7,900 nt of DNA from Hohaiivirga sp031547465 (GCA_031547465.1 JAVBRX010000107.1:1-7900); one strand, 5' to 3'. Numbered from the stretch's first letter, positions 1-7,381 are shown. A program made the numbers and translations. The notes: generated by a model not told the origin, from the sequence alone.

Positions 1-1437
1 CAGGCGGATGCGCCGCTGGAAGATGCCCTTGCCCTGATGCTGCGCGAGCGCATGACCGGCGAAAAGCCGCCACCGTCTTCCGGGCGGATTGTCGATCTAT
101 GGCGGGACGAGATCGAAACCCGGGCCGGGCGGCAACTTGACCTGATGGCTGCGGCCGTCACCGATCAGGGTGGTTTCGCCAGGGCGGCACGCAAGCTGTT
201 GCAGGAATTTGCCTTCATCGCCGATGACGACCCTGGAGCCGATGAAGCGGAAAACGAGGCGGGAGCCGAGCCGGAAGCCGATCCACAGGGCATGGATGAT
301 TCTCAGGAAGAAGGCCGTGGCGAGGCCCAGGCTTCGGAAGAGGGGATCGAGGATGCCGAGGAAAGTCCGCCCGAGGAAGGGGCGGAATCCGCTGGCGATG
401 ATGCGGAGAGCGATGACCCAGGCGAGAGCGATCTGCCTGCTGATGCCTTTCGCCCGCCGGTGCGGGGAGCGGACAGGGCGACCGCTTACAAGGTTTACAC
501 CACGGTGTTCGACGAGACGGTGACGGCGGAGGATCTGTGCGATGCCGAGGAGTTGACGCGGCTGCGCGGTTTTCTCGATAAACAGCTCGAACATCTGCAA
601 GGCGTGGTTGCCCGGCTTGCCAACCGCCTGCAACGCCGCCTGCTGGCGAAACAAAACCGCTCTTGGGAGTTCGATCTCGAAGAAGGGGCGCTCGATCCGG
701 CGCGGCTGACGCGCATCGTTATCGACCCGTTCCAGCCGCTGTCGTTCAAACAGGAGCAGGATACCGATTTTCGCGATACGGTGGTGACGCTGCTCATCGA
801 CAATTCCGGTTCGATGCGCGGGCGTCCGATCACCGTTGCAGCGACCTGCGCCGACATTCTAGCCCGGACATTGGAACGCTGTGGTGTGAAGACCGAGATT
901 CTCGGGTTCACCACCCGCGCCTGGAAGGGTGGACATGCGCGGGAGCAGTGGCTCAAAGCCGATAAGCCGCAAAATCCTGGCCGCCTCAACGATCTGCGCC
1001 ATATTATCTACAAATCCGCCGACATGCCGTGGCGCAGGGCGCGGATCAATCTCGGCCTGATGATGCGCGAAGGATTGCTGAAGGAGAACATCGATGGTGA
1101 GGCGCTCAACTGGGCGCATCAGCGGCTCTTGGCGCGGCCCGAACAGCGGCGCATCCTGATGGTGATCTCCGATGGCGCGCCGGTGGACGATTCCACCCTG
1201 TCGGTCAATCACGGAAATCTGCTCGAACAGCATCTGCGCCAGGTGATCGAGGATATTGAAACCCGCTCACCTGTCGAACTGATCGCTATCGGTATCGGCC
1301 ATGACGTGACACGCTATTACCGCCGTGCCGTGACGATTGTCGATGCCGAGGAACTGGGCGGAGCGATGACGGATGAACTCGCCGCCCTGTTTGACGACAT
1401 GCCGCCGATGGGCTGGAGCAGGCGGCGAGCGGGATAA
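1..1437 (+). CDS. cobT: Cobaltochelatase subunit CobT, C-terminal 478 residues (5' end outside window)
   Basis: CobT works with the AAA+ ATPase CobS as a chaperone-like complex that helps CobN insert cobalt into hydrogenobyrinate a,c-diamide in the aerobic cobalamin pathway, in the cytoplasm. The frame is open from base 1 with no stop, so the start lies upstream; an internal ATG at 37 is not the true start. Seen here: a short N-terminal helical stretch, then a strongly acidic low-complexity linker (about residues 75-150 of the visible part, rich in E, D, G and A), which is typical of CobT. A C-terminal von Willebrand A domain follows. Its MIDAS metal-site signature DNSGSM is at residues 267-272 (D267, S269, S271), and a later SDGAP with D391 fits a further MIDAS position. 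Full-length family members are about 600-640 residues, so roughly a fifth to a quarter is missing. CobS would be expected upstream, outside the window. The stop is TAA at 1435-1437, 14 bases from the stop of the convergent gene; I see no clear terminator between them. Confidence 0.95.
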   Translation, partial: QADAPLEDALALMLRERMTGEKPPPSSGRIVDLWRDEIETRAGRQLDLMAAAVTDQGGFARAARKLLQEFAFIADDDPGADEAENEAGAEPEADPQGMDDSQEEGRGEAQASEEGIEDAEESPPEEGAESAGDDAESDDPGESDLPADAFRPPVRGADRATAYKVYTTVFDETVTAEDLCDAEELTRLRGFLDKQLEHLQGVVARLANRLQRRLLAKQNRSWEFDLEEGALDPARLTRIVIDPFQPLSFKQEQDTDFRDTVVTLLIDNSGSMRGRPITVAATCADILARTLERCGVKTEILGFTTRAWKGGHAREQWLKADKPQNPGRLNDLRHIIYKSADMPWRRARINLGLMMREGLLKENIDGEALNWAHQRLLARPEQRRILMVISDGAPVDDSTLSVNHGNLLEQHLRQVIEDIETRSPVELIAIGIGHDVTRYYRRAVTIVDAEELGGAMTDELAALFDDMPPMGWSRRRAG

Positions 1438-1451
1438 TGCTCGTCAATTCA

Positions 1452-2096
1452 TCAGGCCGTTTTGCGTGAAGTGATTGCTCCCGGCATGAGCCAAGCCAGG
1501 ATCAGTCCGTAGGGTGCAAGCCACAGAATGTTGATGAGCAGTTTCACCAGATAGTCGCCGAGGGCAAGCGATGTCCAGGGTAGGTTAGCGCACTGGTCGG
1601 CGATGTCGATCTGCCCGAGCAGGCTGGAAATGTCACTGCCGATGATCGGCAATGGGCCGCAATAGAACGCGACGGAGAAGAAGATCAGCGTGTCGAGGGC
1701 GGCGGAAATGGTTGCCGAGACGAAGGGTGGTAACCACCAGACTTTCTGGTTCATCCGGGTAAAGATTGAAATATCGAGAAGCTGTGCAGCCAGAAACGCC
1801 GTGCCCGATGCGATGGCAATGCGCGGCGTGGCAAAATAGATTGACAGGGCGACTGCGACGGCAAAGCCGACATAAGCCACCTGACGCGCGCGTGTCGGGC
1901 CGAAACGGCGATTGGTCAGGTCGCTGACGAGGAAAGCAAAGGGGTAGGGCACCGCGCCCCAGGTCAGATGGTTCTCAAGATTGCCGAATTGAATCGGGTA
2001 TTGCACGAGGATGTTCGATAGGACGATGATGACCATCATCGCCGTGGAGGCGATGGCGATGTCCCTCGGGGTAGCGGTTTGCCGGTCTTGCAGCAT
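1452..2096 (-). CDS. yhhQ: Queuosine precursor (preQ0) transporter, VUT/YhhQ family membrane protein
   Basis: A 214-residue integral inner-membrane protein of the YhhQ/COG1738 (VUT) family. The E. coli member imports 7-cyano-7-deazaguanine (preQ0) for queuosine modification of tRNA; that role is transferred here by family. The protein shows about six hydrophobic segments (roughly residues 13-33, 46-60, 72-90, 94-110, 124-146 and 176-204). The family hallmark after the second segment is present: a YPFAFLVSD-type stretch leading into SDLTNRRFG (58-66). A longer reading from 2150 is possible, but the ATG at 2096 is preferred. It has a GAGGAA Shine-Dalgarno sequence about 10 bases upstream, and the protein then begins close to the first membrane segment, as is usual. 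It lies 104 bases downstream of rpmB on the same strand, with a possible weak terminator between, so co-transcription is uncertain. No queuosine synthesis genes are visible nearby, which fits a salvage role but does not prove it. I saw no preQ1 riboswitch in the leader. Confidence 0.88.
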   Translation of the reverse strand: MLQDRQTATPRDIAIASTAMMVIIVLSNILVQYPIQFGNLENHLTWGAVPYPFAFLVSDLTNRRFGPTRARQVAYVGFAVAVALSIYFATPRIAIASGTAFLAAQLLDISIFTRMNQKVWWLPPFVSATISAALDTLIFFSVAFYCGPLPIIGSDISSLLGQIDIADQCANLPWTSLALGDYLVKLLINILWLAPYGLILAWLMPGAITSRKTA

Positions 2097-2148
2097 TGTC
2101 GGCGGTTCCTCGGTGCTCGCACGCAGGTGAGAATGGTTGGTCCAACGC

Positions 2149-2175
2149 AAAACGGGCGGCGATCAGGCCACCCGC
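2149..2175 (-). terminator. Possible weak intrinsic terminator downstream of rpmB
   Basis: On the minus strand, 25 bases after the rpmB stop, GCGGGTGGC is followed by a 6-base loop and GCCGCCCGT. These pair as a 9-bp stem with two G-U pairs, followed by only three further T before a G. This is a GC-rich hairpin with a short T-run, so termination is probably partial. It would separate rpmB from the downstream transporter gene or lower its readthrough. It is inferred from sequence only. Confidence 0.4.
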
Positions 2176-2200
2176 TCGGTAGAAGCAATGCGCAATCGCG

Positions 2201-2491
2201 TCAGCTGGCGGCGGCGAGCTTCTTTTCCAGTTCACGCTTCAACTGACGGGCGTTCTGTGACAGGTCCATATCGGATGCCTTCATCAGGAAAGCATCCAAG
2301 CCGCCGCGATGCTCGACGGTGCGTAGTGCTGCTGCCGCAATACGCATCCGCAGGGATCGCTGCAACGCATCCGACCACAGGGACACAACGCAGAGGTTCG
2401 GCAGGAACCGGCGCTTGGTCTTACGATTCGAGTGGCTGACGAGATGTCCGCTCAGAACGGCTTTGCCGGTCAGTTCACAACGGCGCGACAT
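2201..2491 (-). CDS. rpmB: 50S ribosomal protein L28 (bL28)
   Basis: A 96-residue protein matching bacterial L28, a structural protein of the large ribosomal subunit. The family signatures are clear. The N-terminus is MSRRCELTGK, then comes a VSHSNRKTKRRFLPNL segment (about residues 18-33), and the C-terminal half carries TVEHRGGLDAFL. The very basic, Arg/Lys-rich composition and the length fit alphaproteobacterial L28. The reading frame stays open for about 100 codons upstream, but the start at 2491 gives the canonical N-terminus and has an AGGA Shine-Dalgarno core 8 bases upstream. A good sigma-70-like promoter (2597-2625) lies about 105 bases upstream. The ribosome-binding site falls inside a hairpin that ends next to the start codon (see 2493-2520), which suggests translational control. 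The gene is divergent from the DUF3108 gene. Confidence 0.97.
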   Translation of the reverse strand: MSRRCELTGKAVLSGHLVSHSNRKTKRRFLPNLCVVSLWSDALQRSLRMRIAAAALRTVEHRGGLDAFLMKASDMDLSQNARQLKRELEKKLAAAS

Positions 2492-2492
2492 G

Positions 2493-2520
2493 GGGCGTAT
2501 CCTATTCGTACAGGACGCCC
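2493..2520 (-). promoter_or_regulatory. Hairpin enclosing the rpmB ribosome-binding site
   Basis: Read on the minus strand, GGGCGTCCT, an 8-base loop, and AGG-AT-ACGCCC form a 9-bp stem (6 bp, then 3 bp, with a 2-base bulge). The AGGA Shine-Dalgarno core of rpmB is in the 3' arm, and the ATG begins one base after the stem. The pairing is read directly from the sequence. A role in limiting translation, for example by r-protein feedback or temperature, is inference. Confidence 0.45.
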
Positions 2521-2596
2521 GGCCAAGCTGCGATACGGCGAGACAAGCGCCATGCGGCTTCCGGACGTCGGAATGTCCTTGATCAGAGAGAGGCAG

Positions 2597-2625
2597 CCTA
2601 TAGGCAATATAACGCACGGCGTCAA
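2597..2625 (-). promoter_or_regulatory. rpmB: Candidate housekeeping promoter for rpmB
   Basis: On the minus strand, TTGACG (2625-2620) and TATAGG (2602-2597) are separated by exactly 17 bases. The -35 box matches the vegetative consensus at five of six positions and the -10 box at four of six. The expected start of transcription near 2590 gives a leader of about 98 bases ahead of rpmB. The match is good and correctly placed, but it is a prediction from sequence only. Confidence 0.55.
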
Positions 2626-2767
2626 TAATCGAACGGCTAAAAATGGCCGAAACGAGCGGTTTTCGGGCGCTTCCGTTCAAAATGAGCCGGAAACACACTG
2701 AACTGCAATGTTTTCCAGCTTTTTCTGCGACCGACGGAGACTGCTGCCCCGGCAATGCGCAAACCCT

Positions 2768-2787
2768 TTCCCAAGTATATTCCCAAG
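2768..2787 (+). repeat. Two 8-bp direct repeats with a 12-bp period
   Basis: TTCCCAAG occurs at 2768-2775 and again at 2780-2787, with start positions 12 bases apart. Both copies lie upstream of the candidate -35 box at 2797. The placement resembles a tandem activator site, but the protein, if any, is unknown and chance is possible. Confidence 0.4.
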
Positions 2788-2796
2788 CAACTTTCA

Positions 2797-2825
2797 TTGA
2801 GAAAAAATCTTGTGCGAATGATTAT
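2797..2825 (+). promoter_or_regulatory. Candidate promoter for the DUF3108 gene
   Basis: TTGAGA (2797-2802), a 17-base spacer and GATTAT (2820-2825) fit a vegetative promoter at five of six and four of six positions. This would give a leader of about 115 bases. It is the best candidate I see on this strand, but the -10 match is mediocre. Confidence 0.3.
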
Positions 2826-2946
2826 GCCCTTGCGTCTTCACCTGACGTTCAAGCCTGCCATATTAACCTTCTTTGCGCATGGTAGCGAATTCTGAAACGT
2901 GATTCGCACGGATGGCGGATCGAAGAATCGTTGAGAGACAAAGAAT

Positions 2947-3762
2947 ATGGCGAAGGCCGGAATCGATAGGTTTGCAGGGTTCTTTCTCGGGTTGCTGGCG
3001 TTCGTTGCGAGTACGGCGACAGTGCGGGCCGAGTCGCTATCGGTGGAGTACAATCTGTCTCTTGCATCGATTTCCATAGGAAAAGCCAAACTTTTTGCCG
3101 AAATCGGCAGCAGACAGTACAAGGCGGAGGCCAGTCTCAAACTGACGGGGCTGGTTGGGATATTCGTCGATGGGAAAGGCGCTGCCTCCGCCAGTGGAAC
3201 CCTCAGCTCCGGTGTTATCAGTCCGGACACCTTTTCCGTCCGTGCCAGGACGGATTCTAATGAGCGGGTCATCCGCATGAGCATGGCGCGTGGCAATGCT
3301 GCTGCAATCGACATCACGCCGCCGCTGGAGACGCATCCTGACCGGGTTCCGGTGCAATCCGAGCATAAACGCGGCGTGATTGATCCGCTCAGCACCGTTC
3401 TGGTTCCCGTTCAGGCAAATCGGCAACCGCTCGATCCGGAAAATTGTAATCGTACGATCCCGGTGTTCGATGGCGGATCTCGGCTCAATATCGTCATGAG
3501 CTACAGCCGGATGGAAACCCTGAAGGTCAAGGGTTACGATTCCGGTCAGGCGCTGGTGTGCGCAATTCGTTACGTGCCGGTCTCCGGACATCGCCCTGGT
3601 CGTCCGAATGTCCGTTATATGGTGGACAACAAGGAAATGTGGATTTGGCTTGCGCCGGTATCGGGAACGAACGTTCTGGCACCGTTGCGGGCGCAGGTGC
3701 AGACGAAATACGGCTATGCCATTGCCCAGGCGGTTAAATGGAAAAACGGTGGTGGGAACTGA
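2947..3762 (+). CDS. Secreted DUF3108-domain protein of unknown function
   Basis: A 271-residue protein with a clear Sec signal peptide: Lys and Arg near the N-terminus, a hydrophobic core at about residues 9-25, and a likely signal peptidase I site after VRA at 28. The mature protein should be periplasmic. It has no lipobox cysteine, so it is not a typical lipoprotein. The pattern resembles the DUF3108 family: an opening stretch like VEYNLSLASISIGKAKL (about 33-49), then a glycine/serine-rich FVDGKGAASASGTL stretch, and a closing basic module around a YVPVSGHR motif. The function of this family is not established. Two cysteines only, C167 and C205, could form a disulfide in the periplasm. 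The start at 2947 has a poor Shine-Dalgarno (a GAGAGA a little far upstream) but places the signal peptide correctly. The overlapping minus-strand frames here are shadows. The gene is divergent from rpmB and upstream of the helicase gene. Confidence 0.85.
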   Translation: MAKAGIDRFAGFFLGLLAFVASTATVRAESLSVEYNLSLASISIGKAKLFAEIGSRQYKAEASLKLTGLVGIFVDGKGAASASGTLSSGVISPDTFSVRARTDSNERVIRMSMARGNAAAIDITPPLETHPDRVPVQSEHKRGVIDPLSTVLVPVQANRQPLDPENCNRTIPVFDGGSRLNIVMSYSRMETLKVKGYDSGQALVCAIRYVPVSGHRPGRPNVRYMVDNKEMWIWLAPVSGTNVLAPLRAQVQTKYGYAIAQAVKWKNGGGN

Positions 3763-3988
3763 TAATCGGCTGTTTGGTGAACGGTTTTCTGTCGTTGCCT
3801 GAAAAATAACCTTTGAGGAAAGGGGATTATCCGCTACGGGGCCGTATCGGAGCGGGCGAAAGCATGCTTTTGATGCCGCATTCGCCGCCGGGACCAAACG
3901 TTAAACCGTTCCTTGCCTTTATAAGCCTCTTTCCTGTAACCTGCTGATATATTGGAAACATTTTCTGAGTATCCTGAGTGGTTCCGAA
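3763..3988. other. Structured spacer between the DUF3108 and helicase genes
   Basis: I see no gene in these 226 bases. Two back-to-back imperfect hairpins are present. The first is CCGCT-ACGG paired with CCGT and AGCGG (3831-3855). The second is GGCGAA/TTCGCC with an inner GCAT/ATGC (3855-3886). Neither is followed by a T-run, so they are not classical terminators. A TATATT (3948-3953) could be a -10 box for the helicase gene, but I find no convincing -35 box at the right distance. Confidence 0.35.
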
Positions 3989-6900
3989 GTGTCTCCGGTG
4001 TGGACGATTATTGAACGACGCTCAATGGTTCGCCGATTCCTTCCTCCCAATTTACGCGCCCGGGGCGTCACGGCGGTTCTCGGCCCAACCAATACGGGTA
4101 AGACGCACCTTGCCATCGAACGGATGCTGGGGCACGATTCCGGGATGATCGGCCTGCCGCTGCGGCTTCTGGCGCGCGAGGTCTACAATCGTGTGGTCGA
4201 GCGGGCAGGGGCGCATAACGTGGCGCTGATTACCGGCGAGGAGAAGATCAAGCCGGATCGCCCGCGCTACTGGATTTCGACCGTGGAGGCGATGCCGCGC
4301 GATCTCGATCTGGCGTTTGTCGCAGTCGATGAAATCCAGCTTGCCGCCGATCTCGACCGTGGGCATGTGTTTACCGACCGGTTGCTGCATCAGCGCGGGC
4401 GGGAAGAAACGATTCTGATCGGCTCATCCACCATGCGCCCCCTGATCGAGGCGCTGCTTCCGAATGTGCATGTCACCTCGCGGCCCCGTCTGTCGCATTT
4501 GAGTTTTGCCGGGTCGAAGAAGGTGTCGCGGCTGCCACCGCGTTCGGCTATCGTCGCTTTCTCGGCAGAAGAGGTTTACGCCATTGCCGAGGTGATCCGC
4601 CGTCAGCGCGGCGGGGCGGCGGTGGTGCTGGGAGCCTTGTCGCCGCGTACCCGTAATGCCCAGGTGGAGCTTTATCAGGCGGGCGATGTCGATTACCTCG
4701 TTGCTACCGATGCCATTGGCATGGGGCTGAACCTTGATGTCAACCATGTTGCTTTCGCCAGCGACATGAAGTTCGATGGTTTCCATTTTCGTAAACTGTT
4801 CCCGGCTGAACTGGGGCAGATCGCCGGGCGGGCGGGGCGATATCTGCGGGACGGGACATTCGGTACGACGGGCCGTTGCCCGGATTTCGACGCGGCGACG
4901 GTCGATGCGCTGGAAAACCATCTCTTCGATACTGTGCAGGTGTTGCAATGGCGCAACTCCGATCTTGATTTTTCCTCCATTGCCTCCCTGCAATCAGGGT
5001 TGATGGAAGTGCCGCGCGAACGCGGGCTGACGCGCGCGCCGCTTGGTGAAGACCTTCTTGTCCTTGAAAGTCTTGCGCGAGAGGATGAGATCGTGCAGCG
5101 CGCCAAGGGGCGCAAGGCGATCGAACGCTTGTGGGAAACGTGCCAGTTGCCGGATTACCGCAAAATCTCCGCCAATGCCCATGCTGATCTAGCAGGAACT
5201 CTCTACCGCTTCCTGATGGATCAGGGCCAAATTCCAACTGACTGGTTTCAAAAGCATATTTCAGCCCTTGACAGGACGGACGGCGACATTGACACCCTGT
5301 CCAACCGGATCGCTCAGGTGCGGACATGGAACTTCGTCGCCAATCGTCCCGACTGGTTAAGCGATCCGGAGCATTGGCAGGGGGGCGCGCGTCAGGTAGA
5401 GGACAGGTTGTCCGATGCGCTGCATGACAGGCTCGCGCAACGATTCGTCGACCGCCGGACAAGTGTACTGCTCCGGCGCTTGAGAGAGAACAGAATGCTC
5501 GAAGCGGAAATCACGCCTGCTGGCGATGTTGTCGTCGAGGGGCAACATATCGGCCTTCTCAACGGGTTCCAGTTCATACCCGATACATTCGGCGACGCTG
5601 CCGAGGGCAAGACGTTGCGTAACGCAGCGCAACAAGCGCTCGCAGGGGAGATCGATTCCAGAGCGGAACGATTTTCCGGCACCGCGGATTCCAATCTGGT
5701 GCTCGCCAACGATGGCGCGATTCGCTGGATGGGCGATCCGGTGGCGCGGCTTGAGCGTGGCGACAGTCTGCTTGCGCCGGGTTGTCGGCTGATCGCTGAC
5801 GATCTCCTGAGTGGGGGCGCCAGAGAAAAGGTCGAGGAACGTTTGCGCGCCTGGCTCAAGGCGCATGTCGTGCGCTTGCTCGGGCCGCTGCTGCAACTCG
5901 AAGAGCCGCAGGAACTCACCGGCATCGCCCGTGGCATCGCTTTCCAGCTATTTGAATCCCTTGGTGTGCTCGAACGTGCGAAAGTATTGCAGGAAGTGCG
6001 CGGTCTTGAGCAGGAAGAGCGGGCATCGCTACGCCGCCTCGGCGTGCGGTTCGGCGCTTATCACCTGTATCTGCCGCTGCTGCTGAAGCCCGCGCCGCGT
6101 CTGCTGGCGACCCAGCTTTGGGCGCTCGTCCACGGTGGACTTGAGCAGAAGGGGCTGGGTGAGATCGCACATCTGGCCAATTCCGGGCGCACCTCGATTC
6201 CGGTCGAGCCGGAAATTGCCCAAGGGCTTTATGCCGCCGCCGGGTTCCGTGTGTGCGGAACGCGGGCGGTGCGCGTCGATATTCTGGAGCGACTGGCGGA
6301 TCTGATTCGTCCCGCCATTGCCTATCGCCCTGGCGTGACGGCGGGTGAGCCGCCAGCCGGTGCCGCAGACGGCGACGGCTTCGTCGCTACGGTGGCGATG
6401 ACCTCGCTGGTTGGCTGCGCGGGTGAGGATTTCGCAGCGATTCTGACATCGCTTGGCTACAGTGCAGAAACCCGGCCTGGCCTGGCGATCACCGTGCCGC
6501 TGCTTCCAGCAGCGCCACAAACGCCGGTTCAGGCAGGGGGCCGTGAGGTTGTCGCTGCCGATATCGATGCCGTAGTTGTGGATGGGCCGGAAGAGCCGGC
6601 GGCTGATGTGGTTTCTACTGAAGGTGGCTTGGTGGAAGATGGTGCCGGAGCACCAGAGCCAGCGCTGTCTTTCTTGCCCGAAACCGTTCAACCCCAGGGA
6701 GAACCGGTTGCGCTGCCATCATCCGAACTTCTGATCGAGGCCGAATTGTCCGCCGTGGCAGGAGAGTCGCCGGTTGCGGACAGTGTTCCGCCTGTGGATG
6801 CCGAGGAACCGTCAAATGAGGCGGAAGCGGTGGAACCGGAAACGGTTCAGATCTGGCGGCAGCGCCGCCATCAGCATCACCATCGCGGATCGCAACGGCA

Positions 6901-7381
6901 TGGCCGTCCGCCGCAGGATGGGAAGCGTGAAGACAGGTTCAGGGGGCCGAGACGAGAGGAGCGCGGACAAGGGGGGAGCCGTCCCGGGGAGCATGGGTCT
7001 GGAGACCGTGCGCAGACGTTGCAGCAGCCGTACCCGCAATCCCGTGTGCGAGGCGAAGGTGATGCTGCGCGGGAGGGAAAGCCGCTTGACCGAGGTGCGC
7101 GTCCAGATAGGCCGAAGCGGGACTCCTCAGTTGCCGGCGGGCCGGGCGGAGAGCGGATAAAGGGTGGCGATCGCGGGTCGAAGCCGCGGGACGACAGACG
7201 TCCAGGCAAGGGCGATTTCTCCCGCTCTGCGGAGCGGGGCAAAGGGCGTCCGTTCATGTTCAGCACACAGTCGGAATCCCCGCGTAAGGCAGAGGATCGC
7301 CGACCGGACCCCGATTCGCCGTTTGCAAAGCTATTGGCGCTGAAGGAGCAGATGCAACGGGGCGACGGGGAAAAGAAATAG
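3989..7381 (+). CDS. Suv3-like DExH-box ATP-dependent RNA helicase with long disordered tail
   Basis: An 1130-residue superfamily 2 helicase resembling mitochondrial SUV3, in the form found in alphaproteobacteria. It probably unwinds RNA in the cytoplasm; the bacterial role is not established. The N-terminal motor has Walker A GPTNTGKT (32-39), Walker B DEIQ (114-117) and motif III SST (146-148). The second RecA domain has ATDAIGMG (239-246) and motif VI QIAGRAGR (277-284). Helical and mixed domains of the SUV3 type follow to about residue 830. Next comes an acidic Ala/Pro/Glu-rich linker (about 838-950), then a strongly basic Arg/Gly/His-rich tail (about 955-1100). The protein closes with a short segment ending in DPDSPFAKLLALKEQM, which looks conserved. 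All catalytic motifs are intact. The start is uncertain: GTG at 3989 gives the longest reading, while ATG at 4025 would remove 12 residues and still keep the whole motor; neither has a strong Shine-Dalgarno. The S4-domain gene follows 41 bases downstream, probably in one transcript. Confidence 0.93.
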   Translation: MSPVWTIIERRSMVRRFLPPNLRARGVTAVLGPTNTGKTHLAIERMLGHDSGMIGLPLRLLAREVYNRVVERAGAHNVALITGEEKIKPDRPRYWISTVEAMPRDLDLAFVAVDEIQLAADLDRGHVFTDRLLHQRGREETILIGSSTMRPLIEALLPNVHVTSRPRLSHLSFAGSKKVSRLPPRSAIVAFSAEEVYAIAEVIRRQRGGAAVVLGALSPRTRNAQVELYQAGDVDYLVATDAIGMGLNLDVNHVAFASDMKFDGFHFRKLFPAELGQIAGRAGRYLRDGTFGTTGRCPDFDAATVDALENHLFDTVQVLQWRNSDLDFSSIASLQSGLMEVPRERGLTRAPLGEDLLVLESLAREDEIVQRAKGRKAIERLWETCQLPDYRKISANAHADLAGTLYRFLMDQGQIPTDWFQKHISALDRTDGDIDTLSNRIAQVRTWNFVANRPDWLSDPEHWQGGARQVEDRLSDALHDRLAQRFVDRRTSVLLRRLRENRMLEAEITPAGDVVVEGQHIGLLNGFQFIPDTFGDAAEGKTLRNAAQQALAGEIDSRAERFSGTADSNLVLANDGAIRWMGDPVARLERGDSLLAPGCRLIADDLLSGGAREKVEERLRAWLKAHVVRLLGPLLQLEEPQELTGIARGIAFQLFESLGVLERAKVLQEVRGLEQEERASLRRLGVRFGAYHLYLPLLLKPAPRLLATQLWALVHGGLEQKGLGEIAHLANSGRTSIPVEPEIAQGLYAAAGFRVCGTRAVRVDILERLADLIRPAIAYRPGVTAGEPPAGAADGDGFVATVAMTSLVGCAGEDFAAILTSLGYSAETRPGLAITVPLLPAAPQTPVQAGGREVVAADIDAVVVDGPEEPAADVVSTEGGLVEDGAGAPEPALSFLPETVQPQGEPVALPSSELLIEAELSAVAGESPVADSVPPVDAEEPSNEAEAVEPETVQIWRQRRHQHHHRGSQRHGRPPQDGKREDRFRGPRREERGQGGSRPGEHGSGDRAQTLQQPYPQSRVRGEGDAAREGKPLDRGARPDRPKRDSSVAGGPGGERIKGGDRGSKPRDDRRPGKGDFSRSAERGKGRPFMFSTQSESPRKAEDRRPDPDSPFAKLLALKEQMQRGDGEKK

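Larger units (their letters stand above)
2626..2946. other. Divergent non-coding region between rpmB and the DUF3108 gene
   Basis: This is an AT-richer stretch with no convincing gene. A 6-bp hairpin (CCGAAA/TTTCGG, 2647-2666) lies just upstream of the rpmB promoter. A pair of direct repeats (2768-2787) and a candidate promoter (2797-2825) lie on the DUF3108 side. A small plus-strand frame at 2643-2885 has no recognisable protein features and no good ribosome-binding site, so I treat it as chance. Confidence 0.5.

Noticed and set aside
97..654. 185-codon minus-strand open frame over cobT
   Set aside because: It is the antisense of the acidic linker and VWA entry of cobT, with no independent support.
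2097..2150. Longer transporter start at 2150
   Set aside because: The 18 extra residues are hydrophilic, overlap the terminator-like hairpin, and the start at 2096 has a GAGGAA Shine-Dalgarno.
2097..2200. preQ1 riboswitch ahead of the queuosine-precursor transporter
   Set aside because: The 104-base leader holds a GC-rich hairpin with a short T-run but nothing I recognise as the conserved preQ1-I or preQ1-II aptamer sequence.
2643..2885. 80-codon plus-strand frame in the rpmB/DUF3108 spacer
   Set aside because: No ribosome-binding site, no family resemblance, and it overlaps the candidate promoters and the direct repeats.
3037..3897. 286-codon minus-strand open frame over the DUF3108 gene
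   Set aside because: Its product has no recognisable domain and looks like a GC-rich antisense shadow; the plus-strand frame has a signal peptide and family features.
4740..5462. 240-codon minus-strand open frame inside the helicase gene
   Set aside because: Arg/Pro/Ser-rich product typical of the antisense of a GC-rich gene; the helicase motifs are on the plus strand.
6774..7160. Possible frameshift in the helicase tail, since an alternative plus frame is open here
   Set aside because: The original frame stays open through the tail and ends in the expected DPDSPFAKLLALKEQM segment; the alternative frame is a by-product of Arg/Gly-rich codons.
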